Shown here piece after piece: positions 39,384 through 49,346 of a DNA stretch of 64,000 bases (position 1 is the first letter of the stretch; each line of letters begins with the position of its first letter). Both the position numbers and the translations under genes were made by a program. This stretch comes from Paramoeba atlantica (lineage: Eukaryota; Discosea), in the NCBI GenBank assembly GCA_977017575.1, contig CDRNVI010000044.1, positions 620,001-684,000 on the forward strand, in the 5' to 3' direction. Below the pieces are notes generated by a model, which was not told where the DNA came from, did no database searches, and saw only the letters and a program-made list of their open reading frames with translations.

Positions 39384-40070
39384 AGAAGAAAGTATCACCT
39401 CAAAGAAAGTATCACTGGTAAAAAGCAAGTCCTGAGAATGCTTGGAGCACAAGGCAATCCTTCTTTAATAGAAAACCCTTTACCTGTGAGCACTCCACAT
39501 ATTAAAACTCCGGTGCCACCGATTTCTCGGGCCACTAAGATTCCGATACCTCCAGCTTTAGCAAAGAAACTGCCTGTCAGCACCCCGAATATTATAACTC
39601 CGACTCCACCGATTACTCGGTCCGTTAAGATTCCGATTCCTCCGCCTTTGGCAAAGAAACTTCTGTTACATGGTAAACCGATTACCATGTAAGGGATTAC
39701 CAGTATAGCAATGGCGCATGCAACCTCAAAAACATTGTCACTTCCAAAGCCTGTTACAGTCAGCGATGAGGAGGAGGATTTATGCACATCGTCCTCAGGA
39801 TCTGTCTTTATTTCGGAAAAAGGATAGAAGTTGATGCGTCGTAAAGGGGCTTTAATTACAGCGACAGCACTTGGAGAGTTATGCAAGAAAGTTCTTTAGT
39901 TATATCGCGTTAGTGACGCAGACAAGGATGTCGCTTTCTTCAACATATACGATTCAATATCGTTTCTTGCGAAGGGTTCTTATCCCGGAGAAATGAAAGC
40001 AAGCACAAGAGTTTTTTGTACTTTGTACTACGCCTATCATTACGTTCCTCTTTACGTAAAGGAAAATAAA
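39384..40070 (+). pseudogene. Remains of the pogo-like gene after the RET insert
   Basis: LKESITGKKQVLRMLGAQGNP runs to 39692 with two near-identical units (STPHIKTPVPPISRATKIPI and STPNIITPTPPITRSVKIPI). A later stretch reads DKDVAFFNIYDSISFLAKGS and YYAYHYVPLYVKENK up to 40070. Unclassified. It may be a second protein of the element or a neighbouring broken gene. Confidence 0.4.
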
Positions 40071-40895
40071 CGCGGGATCCCGAGTGGGAAACAGCGGCCC
40101 GCCTTCGGTACTTGGTCTCCCCGACCTCCGAACCTGAACTACAGTGCGTGTGCGGCGCCACCCTCAGGAACGAGGATTTTTGCGTCCACGCGCTGGACTG
40201 CAAGAAGGTCAGGGGCAAGACCCAAGCCTCCCGACATAAAGTAGTTAAGGAAACCTTCCGAAACCTCCTAATCAACTATGGTTTCTCCCCAGACCTTTGC
40301 GAACCCAGGTTCGACAACGGTCGAGGCCCGGACATATGCTTCCAACTGGGCCGGAAGCTCGCCCTTGTGGACGTCACCGTGGTCAACCCACTGGCCCCGT
40401 CTTACGTAGACAAGGAGGCCACCCATCCCTCTTATACACTGAGGATGGCGGAAGGCAACAAGCGCCGCGCCCATGACGAGATGGCGGCCGCCAGAGGGAT
40501 GGATTTTTTCCCCCTGGCCTTCACCACCTATGGGGTGCCTGGCCCAGAGACCCTCAATTTTCTCAATAGAGTGGCCAGAGCACACACGTCCGACAGGGCC
40601 GGATGTCTCTCTCACCTTCTGATGACTATGGGAGTAGCCATCCAGAAGGGCAATGCCCAGATAGTGCAAGCGGCGGTACAGGATTGGTACCGTCGCGGGG
40701 TGCGCTAACTGGGGTGGGAGCGGGGGGTGAAAATATAAATATATATTTGGAAATTAGAAAAAAAATTGCTAATTTGATTGCTTGTTTTCAACTCGTATAC
40801 CCCCCACCAATGGACCTACTTGGTTCGTCTAATGGGTCAAAATATAGAGGCAATGCCGCGATTCATACTTCTCCCCCCTTATTAATCGCAAAAAA
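40071..40895 (+). mobile_element. 5'-truncated LINE, C-terminal endonuclease-like end
   Basis: Coding 40106-40708: a zinc knuckle (CVCGATLRNEDFCVHALDC), RHKVVKETFRNLL, then GRGPDICFQLGRKLALVDVT. This matches the PD-(D/E)XK-like domain at the C-terminus of some LINE ORF2 proteins. The 3' UTR of about 180 bp shares its last 150 bp with 14345-14480 and is followed by A-rich sequence. It splits the frame ...YVPLYVKENK / KKIFVYAIGVQTGF. The reverse transcriptase is missing, as expected for 5' truncation. Confidence 0.7.
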
Positions 40896-41133
40896 AAGTG
40901 AAAAAAAAATATTCGTGTATGCAATTGGAGTTCAGACAGGATTCTATGAAACTCTTTACGTTGATTGTCCACAGCAGCGTCCGGGTGAAAACACATGTGC
41001 CATCAACGTGGTAAACAACTTGTACCGATCTCTTTTCAATGTACAATGTGAAGATGTTCTGGTACGCGCCTCATTGAGCCAAGAGTGGTCGCCGAGTCCT
41101 CCTATCTACCACCCGAACCCAGCAGAAATTTAA
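40896..41133 (+). pseudogene. Far side of the frame split by the LINE
   Basis: KKIFVYAIGVQTGFYETLYV, ENTCAINVVNNLYRSLFNVQ, ending in YHPNPAEI at 41131. The composition is continuous with the fragment before 40070. No family recognised. Confidence 0.4.
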
Positions 41134-41139
41134 TTCCTG

Positions 41140-41430
41140 AAATTTTGAGTTACTGAATTTAATACACTATACTTTAGCTTAATTCGTACGCGTTATAAGT
41201 TTGTGTGCGTTACCTTATTTTGAGAACAACGACGACGACCTACAATGTTTTATGTGTGTTATAAGATACTATAACTACTAATACATGTATGTATCGTTAT
41301 AAATTCGAGTGCGCTATCCGATTTTGATGTAGACTTCGACCTACGATGTTTCTATATGTTAGTTTGTTTTTATACGTTCGTTTCAATAAGTAAGTTCGTG
41401 TGCGTTATTTTATATTAATCTCCTTAATTA
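41140..41430. repeat. Degenerate tandem duplication of about 120 bp
   Basis: Two diverged units with CGTTATAAGTTTGTGTGCGTTA and GACCTACAATGTTT against CGTTATAAATTCGAGTGCGCTA and GACCTACGATGTTT. No gene. Confidence 0.5.
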
Positions 41431-41449
41431 CCCCCCCCCCTTTATTAGG

Positions 41450-42881
41450 GCATTTCCACGGGTTGCTTTCCCAGGTTTTATTTTAGCTAGCGCAGATGTT
41501 AGTTCATCCAGAGTAAACTCGCTGTCTTTGATGTCAACCAATCTCTTCGGAGTGGTAGGCAAATTTATGGGTATTAATTCGTCGATTTTCTTCTCTTCCC
41601 CGCCGATGCGGCTAAAATGATTTTTAATTTGATCAAGACTTCCTTTGATGGTGTTTGCAAAGAGTGTAAACTCGTGTCTTCCATCGCCGACTATATTTCG
41701 TATCGTTCGATAAGCAGATTTGGCGGCAGATTTTAATTCTTTTTCCAGAGTGTCACATTCTCGCTTTATGCAGTCTTCTACTTCCTTGGTGAAATCTTTT
41801 GAGAAGGTTGCAAATTTCTGTCTATCTTGAACAATTTTTATAATACCTTTCATGTCTACACGTGCTAGGCTTGGCTCTTCGTGTCGGCTTTTGGCGTTTG
41901 ATACCCTTTTTGGGAGTGTGGAAGTTGAATTCAAAATAGCGGAAGATAAACGACCCCAAGAGGGAGTCTCCGGAGCATACTCAGTATTAGTCGTTCCGTC
42001 GTTTTTGTCTGTTTCTCTTCGTTGGCGCTTTGACGCGTCTTTTAGGGATTTCTTGACTTCAGTAACAAATGTTGTGCGTATGGATTCGTTTCGGAGTGAA
42101 CCCCAGAAAGGTTGTTGTTGGGATTTCTGAAGGTTTTTCCAGCGAAAATCGAATTGTGCTGACAGGGAACAGTGTCTCGTAGGTGTTGGTGCAATGAGAA
42201 TATTTTGACTACGTAGCGATGAGAAGAGACGTTTGTTTACTATTATGTGATCTAGCTGTTTTGTCAGACCGTCCGGATGCTTCGGAGTTTTAGGGAAACG
42301 GTACGTCCATTTACGCCGAGCGCAGCAGCCCTCATGAGCCGATTTGGCCCCGAGTAAGAGCAAAAGTTTTCGCAGTCTTTTTGCCCTTTTTGTAAAACAT
42401 TTTCTACCTCTGTTAGTTAACAGAGGTGCGTTAAGATCTCCACAAATAAATTTTACGGAGGTGTCTATCTCGAACCAAGCATTAAAAAGTGCTTCATCAA
42501 AGTCGTCTTGTGTCGTCCTTTTTGCATTTGCCGTAGATGAATAAACATTAAAAATGCACGCCCGCATAGATCCAAGTATGAATGTCCCTTTCATAATACG
42601 GTCGTTAACTTTCTGAACAGTGAGAGGTTGTGTGCTTAACAGTGCCCTACCATTGTATCCTTTTACCGCACTCATTAGATAAATGTGGAGCAATACTCCG
42701 TTGATAAAGAGCTTACGACGAACTATGGGTTCATCCCCTTCAAATGATAACCTTGTTTCCTGAAGTCCCATAACTTGTACCCCTTGACTCCTCATGAATC
42801 CCGCCACTTGATAAAGTCTGTTCGATTTCCTTAGCGTAAATACGTCAGTTTCTTTCACTTTAAGAGTGTCTATGTTTAAGG
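41450..42881 (-). pseudogene. LINE ORF2, endonuclease part (3' truncated)
   Basis: An exonuclease-endonuclease-phosphatase domain in order: STLNIDTLKVKE start, QVMGLQETRLSF (catalytic Glu), FNVYSSTANAK, FICGDLNAPLLT (Asp-Asn), TKQLDHIIVNKRL (Asp-His) and TRHCSLSAQFDF. After a linker comes EFTLDELTSALAKIKPGKAT, the N-terminal edge of the reverse transcriptase. Coding then stops at a C-run (about 41430), so the reverse transcriptase is absent here. The N-terminus continues at 44025 across an inserted element. Family: APE-type LINE. Confidence 0.8.
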
Positions 42882-42883
42882 TA

Positions 42884-44024
42884 CTGTGACTCCCCCTTTA
42901 TTATGGACACTTTTTCGGGTTTTGTCCATAATAAAGGGGGGGGTGATGAAAAGTGTCCGAAAAAAAATGGCGCCGCTTCGCGGCGCCGTGTTTACTCATA
43001 ATACAGCAAAAAAATCTAAACTGTAAAATCCATGGTCAGGAGGGCGGGCGAGGAGGGTAGAGGAAGAGGGCGGGAGAGGAGGGCGGGAGAGGTGGGATGA
43101 AGAGGCACTTCTTCATAGGGGTGAAGGGGCACATGGAGGATATTGATGTACATTATTGATGTACACTATAATTAGGAATATAAAATTAACAAGGAACGCA
43201 AGAATCTTCGAAACCTGCATGTATTAACGTTATTGATGAATTTAATCGTTTAGGATACATTGATCCGCAACTCGCTGTTTCGAATCATTGTGAGGCTCTG
43301 CAAAAGTATATATTTGAAGCTCCCGTAGTAATTGATGATTATGAAAAGCGAATTGAAAATGCGTTTTCCCGCGGGGCTGGAACAAACAAACCAAAAAAGG
43401 GTCTCGAAAAGTGGATTCCTATGCGAAAATAGTTAATTTTAGGCTATGCGAAATAATTGCGATAGTCGAAGTAACAATAATATACTGTAACTATAAGTAA
43501 TCCTAGTAACTATCCTAGTAACTATAATATAATGTATTTGATGCGAAATGTTTTTTTTGTTTTTACGGAGTTTTTTTTTGTGATATCTTAGAGTTCGTCT
43601 TGTTTTTCCCTTTTGTAAACGTATTTCTTATAAAATACTGTAATAAATTTATTCTACTGGGTCTTCAACCGTTCAAAACGATTCTACAATCTTAATATTA
43701 TAATGGCGACACTTTAGTGTTAAGATTCATTTTTTGGACATTTTAATATTAAGATGGCACTTTAATATTAAGATTCACTGCCCAATCTTAATATTAGCAT
43801 TTTCAATCTTAATATTAGACTGACTCCCGGTTTATATGAACACGACAAACGATGTGAAAGCTGACAAAATTACCTAGCTACAGATACCCTAAAAAACAGA
43901 AAAAAAAAGACGAAAAACTGGTCCCCCCCATAAAAAAAATTGGCGCCGCTCCGCGGTACCCGGTCGGATTTGTCCATAATAAAGGGGGGGATACCTCATG
44001 TCCATATTAAAGGGGGGGGCACAG
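42884..44024. mobile_element. Non-autonomous pogo-like element inside the LINE
   Basis: 1,141 bp. Inverted ends CTGTGACTCCCCCTTTATTA and, reversed, CTGTGCCCCCCCCTTTAATA, each flanked by TA (42882-42883, 44025-44026). Just inside are GCGCCGC-TTCG-CGGCGCC hairpins. 43020-43120 is a GGAGGGCGGGAGA minisatellite. 43230-43432 still encodes NRLGYIDPQLAVSNHCEAL, ending in EKWIPMRK, probably the C-terminus of the parent transposase. 43690-43830 has six ATCTTAATATTA motifs in both orientations. Confidence 0.8.
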
Positions 44025-44346
44025 TACTCACTGTAAAACCCTCTCTCTTAGCGCTCATCTTGGAACCCTGCTCTTGGTAGCCACTTCGGGAGCAGTATTT
44101 GCGTTTCCTGTGCTTCTTGTCCTTCCTCACCTTTCCCAAAAACCCAACTCCACCACCTGACACAAGTATGCGAGGGTCTTGTGGAGGAAAAGGAAAGAGA
44201 CGATCTTTTATCGAATCATACCTAACTAGGCGGGTGCCGTCATCACGTATAGACACGATAACTCCTTCCCATAACCTCGTACGTTCATCATAAGACTTAA
44301 ACCAGGTGACGGCGAAGCGTTTATTGGGAACCATAAGTTTAGACAT
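44025..44346 (-). pseudogene. LINE N-terminal part with SH3/Tudor-like segment
   Basis: MSKLMVPNKRFAVTWFKSYD, LWEGVIVSIRDDGTRLVRYD and SIKDRLFPFP look like a small beta-barrel (Tudor/chromo/SH3-like) domain. A Lys/Arg-rich segment (KVRKDKKHRKRKYC) follows. SAKREGFTVS then joins TLNIDTLKVKE of the endonuclease once the 1.1-kb element and one TA are removed, so this is the real start of the LINE protein. Confidence 0.65.
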
Positions 44347-44504
44347 TTGAAACAGGGCCCGCGGCCGGAGTTTAGCTACTCCTCATACCTGCTCAGGAGG
44401 CAGAAACAGGTTTCCTCAACAACACGTGGCCGTCCGGAGTCTTTGTTTGACCGCCAACAAAGCCCCAAACGGTCCGAACGCCTCCGGCCATTTTTTATTA
44501 ATAC

Positions 44505-44625
44505 AAATTAATAAAAAACGTTGCCTTTATAAAAAACGTTGCCTTAATAAAAAACGTTGTCTTAATAAAAAGCGTTGTCTTAATAAAAAAAGTTGTCGTA
44601 ATAAAAAACGTTGTCTTAATTGAGG
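44505..44625 (+). repeat. 18-bp tandem repeat
   Basis: Six units of AATAAAAAACGTTGTCTT with few changes. It translates as (N/Y)KKRCL repeats on the plus strand, which I take as incidental. Confidence 0.85.
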
Positions 44626-44868
44626 GGGGTGGAAAATCATTGGGTGGAAAATACCCTACAACTTTCCTGCTCTCGATTTTGAAAAGCAAAATTTCGAAAA
44701 AAAAATACGTTACGTGTACCCCCCCTGGACCCCCGCCACTCGCACATTGATGATGCATATAGCACATTGATAAGGCATAATTTGGAGAAAAAAAGTGCTT
44801 TCGAAAAAATGAAAAGATGTTCTAGAGCGGTAGTTATACGACCACTGCAATAGATGAAATAATTTTTC

Positions 44869-44965
44869 GTGCCTTCGTTAAACGCGGTGGTTCTTTTCAA
44901 CTTAGAAGTCACTCATGCTGCGCGCTTTACGCTGAAAACTAGATCCGCGTTTAACGAAGCCCCTA
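44869..44965 (+). repeat. HP100 hairpin repeat, copy 5
   Basis: CCTTCGTTAAACGCGGTGG to CCGCGTTTAACGAAGCCCCT, with a degenerate right flank to about 45130. A half hairpin occurs again at 45186-45215. Confidence 0.75.
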
Positions 44966-45550
44966 AAAAAGAAGAATTGCCGAAAGATCATGAATAAAAA
45001 ATTGTAATAAACAAATTTTAACTCAAATTTGAAGCCTTACGAGTAGGGGTAGGAGGCGAATCGGACGGAAAAAACGGCGCAGAATAGGAGCTGAGAGCCC
45101 AAACTCTCAAAATAAGTTTTCGTAGCCATTTCGGAAAAATAATATTTATACTTTTTTTTGGGGGGGGGGGTGAAAACCTCATGTTGAAAACTACCTCCGC
45201 GTTTAACGAAGAGCGTAAAAAAGAAAAATCGCCAAAAGATCATGAATAATCAATTTTTTTAGATAAAAAAGCTCGATCGCGCGGGTGGCCAAAAAATATA
45301 ATTTCAGTCTTATTCCACATATCTGATCCTGCATCGCAACCTAAAAAGCTATCCGAACAATAGAGACTTAGAAGTTGATCCCCCCCCTTGTTTGAGGACT
45401 GCCACATTCCGAAAGGTGGGTCTGCAGGAATTCTCCTACCTTTCAAGCGATAAAGAATACTCAATGAAAGTCGAAAATTTTTCTACCCTGAATCTTTGTA
45501 GGATGCATCTCTTAGGATATATTCTTAGGAGGAAGATATAAATTTCTTTT

Positions 45551-45651
45551 TTACGCTTTTCGTTAAACGCGGTGGTTGTTTTCAACATAGAAGTCACTCA
45601 TGCTATGCGTATCGCGTTGAAAACTACCTACGCGTTTAACGAAGCGACTAA
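45551..45651 (+). repeat. HP100 hairpin repeat, copy 6
   Basis: TTACGCTTTTCGTTAAACGC to GTTTAACGAAGCGACTAAA. The right side (45652-46090) is the block that precedes copies 3 and 4, here inverted, so this copy has the block on its other side. Confidence 0.75.
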
Positions 45652-46497
45652 AAAAGAAAATTTGGCCTGGAAAGCTGGAGAAAACGGAAAGATCATAGCC
45701 AAAAATAGCCGATTTTCGGGTAAAAGTCGGGAGACTTTTGCGTATTTTTGCTCTCAGAGCGCGAAATCCGACATTTGCGTGTAGGAAATCACTCGCAGGC
45801 ATGAATGAAAGCCTACCGAACGTATTGGGTAGAGAATGCGACTCCAACCACACCATTCTTTCGACACAAAAAGGCCCCTTGGAGTCCTAAAAATACCTTT
45901 TCATATTTTTTGGTCAAAAATGGGCCATTTTGGCGTACCACGGCTCCAAGAAGGGGTATCTTGTGAAAACAACGGTGTAGAAAGCTAGTGTAGGTCCCAA
46001 ACTATCAAAATGCAATAAGGGAAAAATATTTTTATTGCCATTTTTTTCGCCAAGTTGAAATTTTTTTCAAAAAAAATTACCGCAAATATCCGAACTTGGC
46101 GGACCCGTCTGGTCAAAGTATAGGAATATTGCATAACTCCATTTTTGACCCCCGACCCCTTAATGCGAGTTTCTTGATTTCGATAGACAATTATCACCGT
46201 TGTATAGATCCGCGATTACACTGTCTGGAAACCACCTATTTATAATTTATACTTCGAAGCAAATCTTTACAAAGTCAAGATTGGTATATTTCTTGAAAAC
46301 ATACGATTTCTTTTATTTGTCACGTGTCTCATAGACTTGTATCCCCGGTAAAATGGAATACTGAACATATGGACGCTACAACGTACCCCAATCTTTCACT
46401 CTGAACTACTTTTACTTCCAATGAAGACTTCATATACAATGTATAAGGGGTGACCCTTCTAAAATGCCCTAAAATCCACCGGGTATGGGGGTGGAAA

Positions 46498-46566
46498 ATA
46501 CTGTTTTTGTTCACTTTTTTTTTGCAATAATTGAGGGTAGAGCGGTAGTTATACAACCACCGCAAT
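46498..46566 (+). repeat. GCGGTGG repeat, partial
   Basis: ACTGTTTTTGTTCACTTTTT to TAGTTATACAACCACCGCAA, truncated on its left. Confidence 0.8.
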
Positions 46567-46640
46567 ACACTCTTTTTTAATAATAAACAATTTAATAATA
46601 AAGACAATTTTAATAACAATTTTAATAATAAATAATTTAT

Positions 46641-47125
46641 ATGAACATTTCATCTATTATTGACAATCGAGGGTTGGTTTCCTATCCTTTTATGGAAAAA
46701 AACTCAGAAAGCAGAAAATCAAAAGCTGAAAAGGCTGGGTTTTCTTTAGAGAAGGCGCTACAAAAGAAACATAGTAAGTCTTGTTACTAATAGATGACTG
46801 TTAATAATAGATGAACTTCCCGCTTTAAACATTTCAGAAGATGATTTCGCGATATCGAAAAGGTGACGCTTCTATTTATCAAAGGCTCGAAAGGGTGCCC
46901 GTAAATGCCCGAAACGGTGAATGTGTGGTTGTAGTAGATGAGCTCCGATCTATGCTTTCTAAGATGGTTAAAGGTGATCCTGATGGCAAAGTGTTCCCAG
47001 ATTGGGATCAGCAGCTTACCGATAAATTAATATGCGAGGTGGCGAAACAGAAGTTGGGGTCCTTAGAAGTACCACATATCTTACATGGAAATCATGGACG
47101 ATTGCGTCCACTTATAAATTTTTAA
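46641..47125 (+). pseudogene. Unrecognised plus-strand frames around a possible intron
   Basis: 46641-46773 reads MNISSIIDNRGLVSYPF...KALQKKH. 46841-47125 reads MISRYRKGDASIYQRLERVP...GRLRPLINF (94 aa). Between them lies GTAAGT (46774) ... TTACTAAT ... ATTTCAG (46837), a 64-bp interval with textbook donor, branch and acceptor. Joining at these sites does not keep the second frame, so the gene would be broken or the first part non-coding. No family is recognised, and it is on the strand opposite to the host genes, so probably a transposon remnant. Confidence 0.3.
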
Positions 47126-47312
47126 AATCCTTGTTTTTGGAATCCGAAAAATCGTTCGACCCAGTTTACTATTGTATTCAGAAAACGGCATTAACACCGC
47201 GATCTGCCAAATGCAGCAAACGTTAGCCGCAACGGACTCAGGAGACAAAGATAGTAGGTGTAACAATTTGTGCCCCCCAAGCATAAATATAGGAACACAA
47301 AAATCAGGATAC

Positions 47313-49187
47313 TCAATCAATAACGAATGGTCTATCCTTCGAGGTTTGAAACCCACTTGCAGCAGATCGCACTGACCATGAATTGCAGGTCTCACGTTTC
47401 TTTTCTTGCGTTTCTGTGCGTGTCGCAATATGTTCCCTTATGTTTGTTTTCCATTGAACTTGATTCGCAGAAGCAGTTTCCTCCGGAAACAATGAAGACA
47501 TACAAAGGTTGGAACCAGATTGGAGTTCACCATCATGTTTGCAATGCTCGTCGTCTATTACGCTAGCTGTATATTTTTCGCTAATCCTTACACTACCATC
47601 CGCATTTAAAAGAATTTTAGTTGGGAGAATCGTGCTGTTTTCGTTATCAATAAAGCATTGGATGTTTTCATCGATATGCACTCGCATTTCTGAAGCTAAA
47701 AGTTTGTTGCACAGCGGACAACACCACATTTTACATCGGTGTACATGAACAAGGAGTGAGTCCAGATCAATTACCTGCGCGTGCAAGCATCCCTCTCCTC
47801 GAACGGCAGTACGAATGGGCGAATACGAAAAAGGACACCTTAGCGACACCGCGACATGTCCCGCAAAGCTCACGTCACATGAATCTTCACCATTTGTCTC
47901 GTTGACCGACCTCCCCAGCGTATCCAGCGGTTCGTTCCAGCGCCTAACGGGGAGATTTTGTTTCAGCTGTGTGGATGCCGGAGCGAATGCTTGGTGTTCC
48001 GCCCCGAGTACCATAAGACGTGAGCCTGGGTGATGGCGGAAACCCGATACCCCTTCCGTGGTGACCCGATTCTGTATTTGGATGGTAAACTTGGGCTGAC
48101 GTACCCACTTTGTGATATCCACACAGAGATACATCCGCGCCCTCTCCTCATCGTTCCGGGACACGGTGGGTGAGTACGACCCGCAAAGCTTTTTGGTATT
48201 CCACGGCGCGGGGATCTCACCCTCCGGGATCGCGTGGTTGTCCACGGAGAGTAGAATTTCACGGGATTTCGGCCAGCACTGAGGCTTCAAGCTATCGCGG
48301 TAGACCAGGGCAAGTAGCACACACGCGGTGCTCTCCACTCCTGGAGGGGGCTGGAAACAATACGTCGATGGGGGGATGTAGACAGAGATGAATTGTTTCC
48401 GTGTATCATGGTACGTCTTTATGGGGGCCACTGTGTACACTCGTAGTGGGGTATACAAGGGGGAGAGGTGGCGGTGGACAACCGGATCGAGAAGAGCATC
48501 CATGCGGGAACTTCGCCCATGGCTTGTGTAATCTTGGTTAGTAGTGTTGAAAGAGGGAGGCGTTGAGAGAGGGGGCTTAAGTGAAGCGTCCCTGGAGCCA
48601 AGTACGGGTGGAGCCATCGTGTACGTATTCGATTTCGTGCCTTGTTGAGTGATGAGACATGGGGTTTCCTGTTGTAGGTAGGATGAAGTTAAGATGAAGC
48701 TTTCCTGATCCTTGCTGACAAGACTTGGGGGATCATCCGGGGAAGAGGATGCTGGAAAACTAAGCGAGCGTACTGGGTCCTCAGACATGTGTAAGTTTTC
48801 CCTCGTTGTATTCTTGTGTGGCGAAACTCTTTCATTGGGCGAAGCAACCGTAGTCGCCGCGGCAGTCGTATTACACGTCTCCATAATTCGTTTTTTGGCA
48901 ACTTCTACGGCATGTTGCATACTCCTAACTAATTCAGCCTTCAACATACACCTTTTCGCTGCGAGAAATAGTTTAGAAATTTCCCAGTCAGCATGGAAAT
49001 GTTCCACTACGACACCCACCATGCTTCTTAGATCAAGAACCCGGAACTGTTCGAAACGACCGGCGGCAGCAAACGTGGCGAAAGTATCTTGCTTCATGTA
49101 ATTTTTCCAATCTAGCTCGGCGTGCAGTTCAGCCCACCACTCTTTAGAAAATGGTGAAACATTTTTTACTCTACCGGTGCATGGCAT
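47313..49187 (-). CDS. SP-RING (PIAS/Siz-type) SUMO E3 ligase
   Basis: 624 aa. The C-terminal SP-RING at about 451-495 reads CPFSYSPIRTAVRGEGCLHA, then Q-x-I-D-L-D, ending in MWCCPLCNK. This is the MIZ-type pattern (C-P-x-S...R...C-x-H-x-Q...D...W-x-C-P-x-C). Known role: it positions the UBC9-SUMO thioester for transfer to nuclear substrates. The N-terminal 100 residues (WWAELHAELDWKNYM, RFEQFRVLDLRSMVGVV) are helical and unclassified. About 120-260 is disordered. About 260-440 contains RMYLCVDITKWVRQPKFTIQ, where PIAS proteins carry the PINIT domain. A SAP domain is not evident. The start at 49187 is the first ATG. Only 159 bp separate it from the U2SURP-like gene upstream. Confidence 0.75.
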   Translation of the reverse strand: MPCTGRVKNVSPFSKEWWAELHAELDWKNYMKQDTFATFAAAGRFEQFRVLDLRSMVGVVVEHFHADWEISKLFLAAKRCMLKAELVRSMQHAVEVAKKRIMETCNTTAAATTVASPNERVSPHKNTTRENLHMSEDPVRSLSFPASSSPDDPPSLVSKDQESFILTSSYLQQETPCLITQQGTKSNTYTMAPPVLGSRDASLKPPLSTPPSFNTTNQDYTSHGRSSRMDALLDPVVHRHLSPLYTPLRVYTVAPIKTYHDTRKQFISVYIPPSTYCFQPPPGVESTACVLLALVYRDSLKPQCWPKSREILLSVDNHAIPEGEIPAPWNTKKLCGSYSPTVSRNDEERARMYLCVDITKWVRQPKFTIQIQNRVTTEGVSGFRHHPGSRLMVLGAEHQAFAPASTQLKQNLPVRRWNEPLDTLGRSVNETNGEDSCDVSFAGHVAVSLRCPFSYSPIRTAVRGEGCLHAQVIDLDSLLVHVHRCKMWCCPLCNKLLASEMRVHIDENIQCFIDNENSTILPTKILLNADGSVRISEKYTASVIDDEHCKHDGELQSGSNLCMSSLFPEETASANQVQWKTNIREHIATRTETQEKKRETCNSWSVRSAASGFQTSKDRPFVID

Positions 49188-49346
49188 TTTCGAAAAAAAT
49201 AGAGAAAATTCGAAAATTTCCTTTATTACTACTGTGGATTCTCATTGCAGGAAACCCATTTATTGTGCCGCAGATTCCGGCCAAACGGCATACACTACAC
49301 TGTAGTAGGGGGTACTCAAATATACGATTTTTCGTCAATCAAAACA

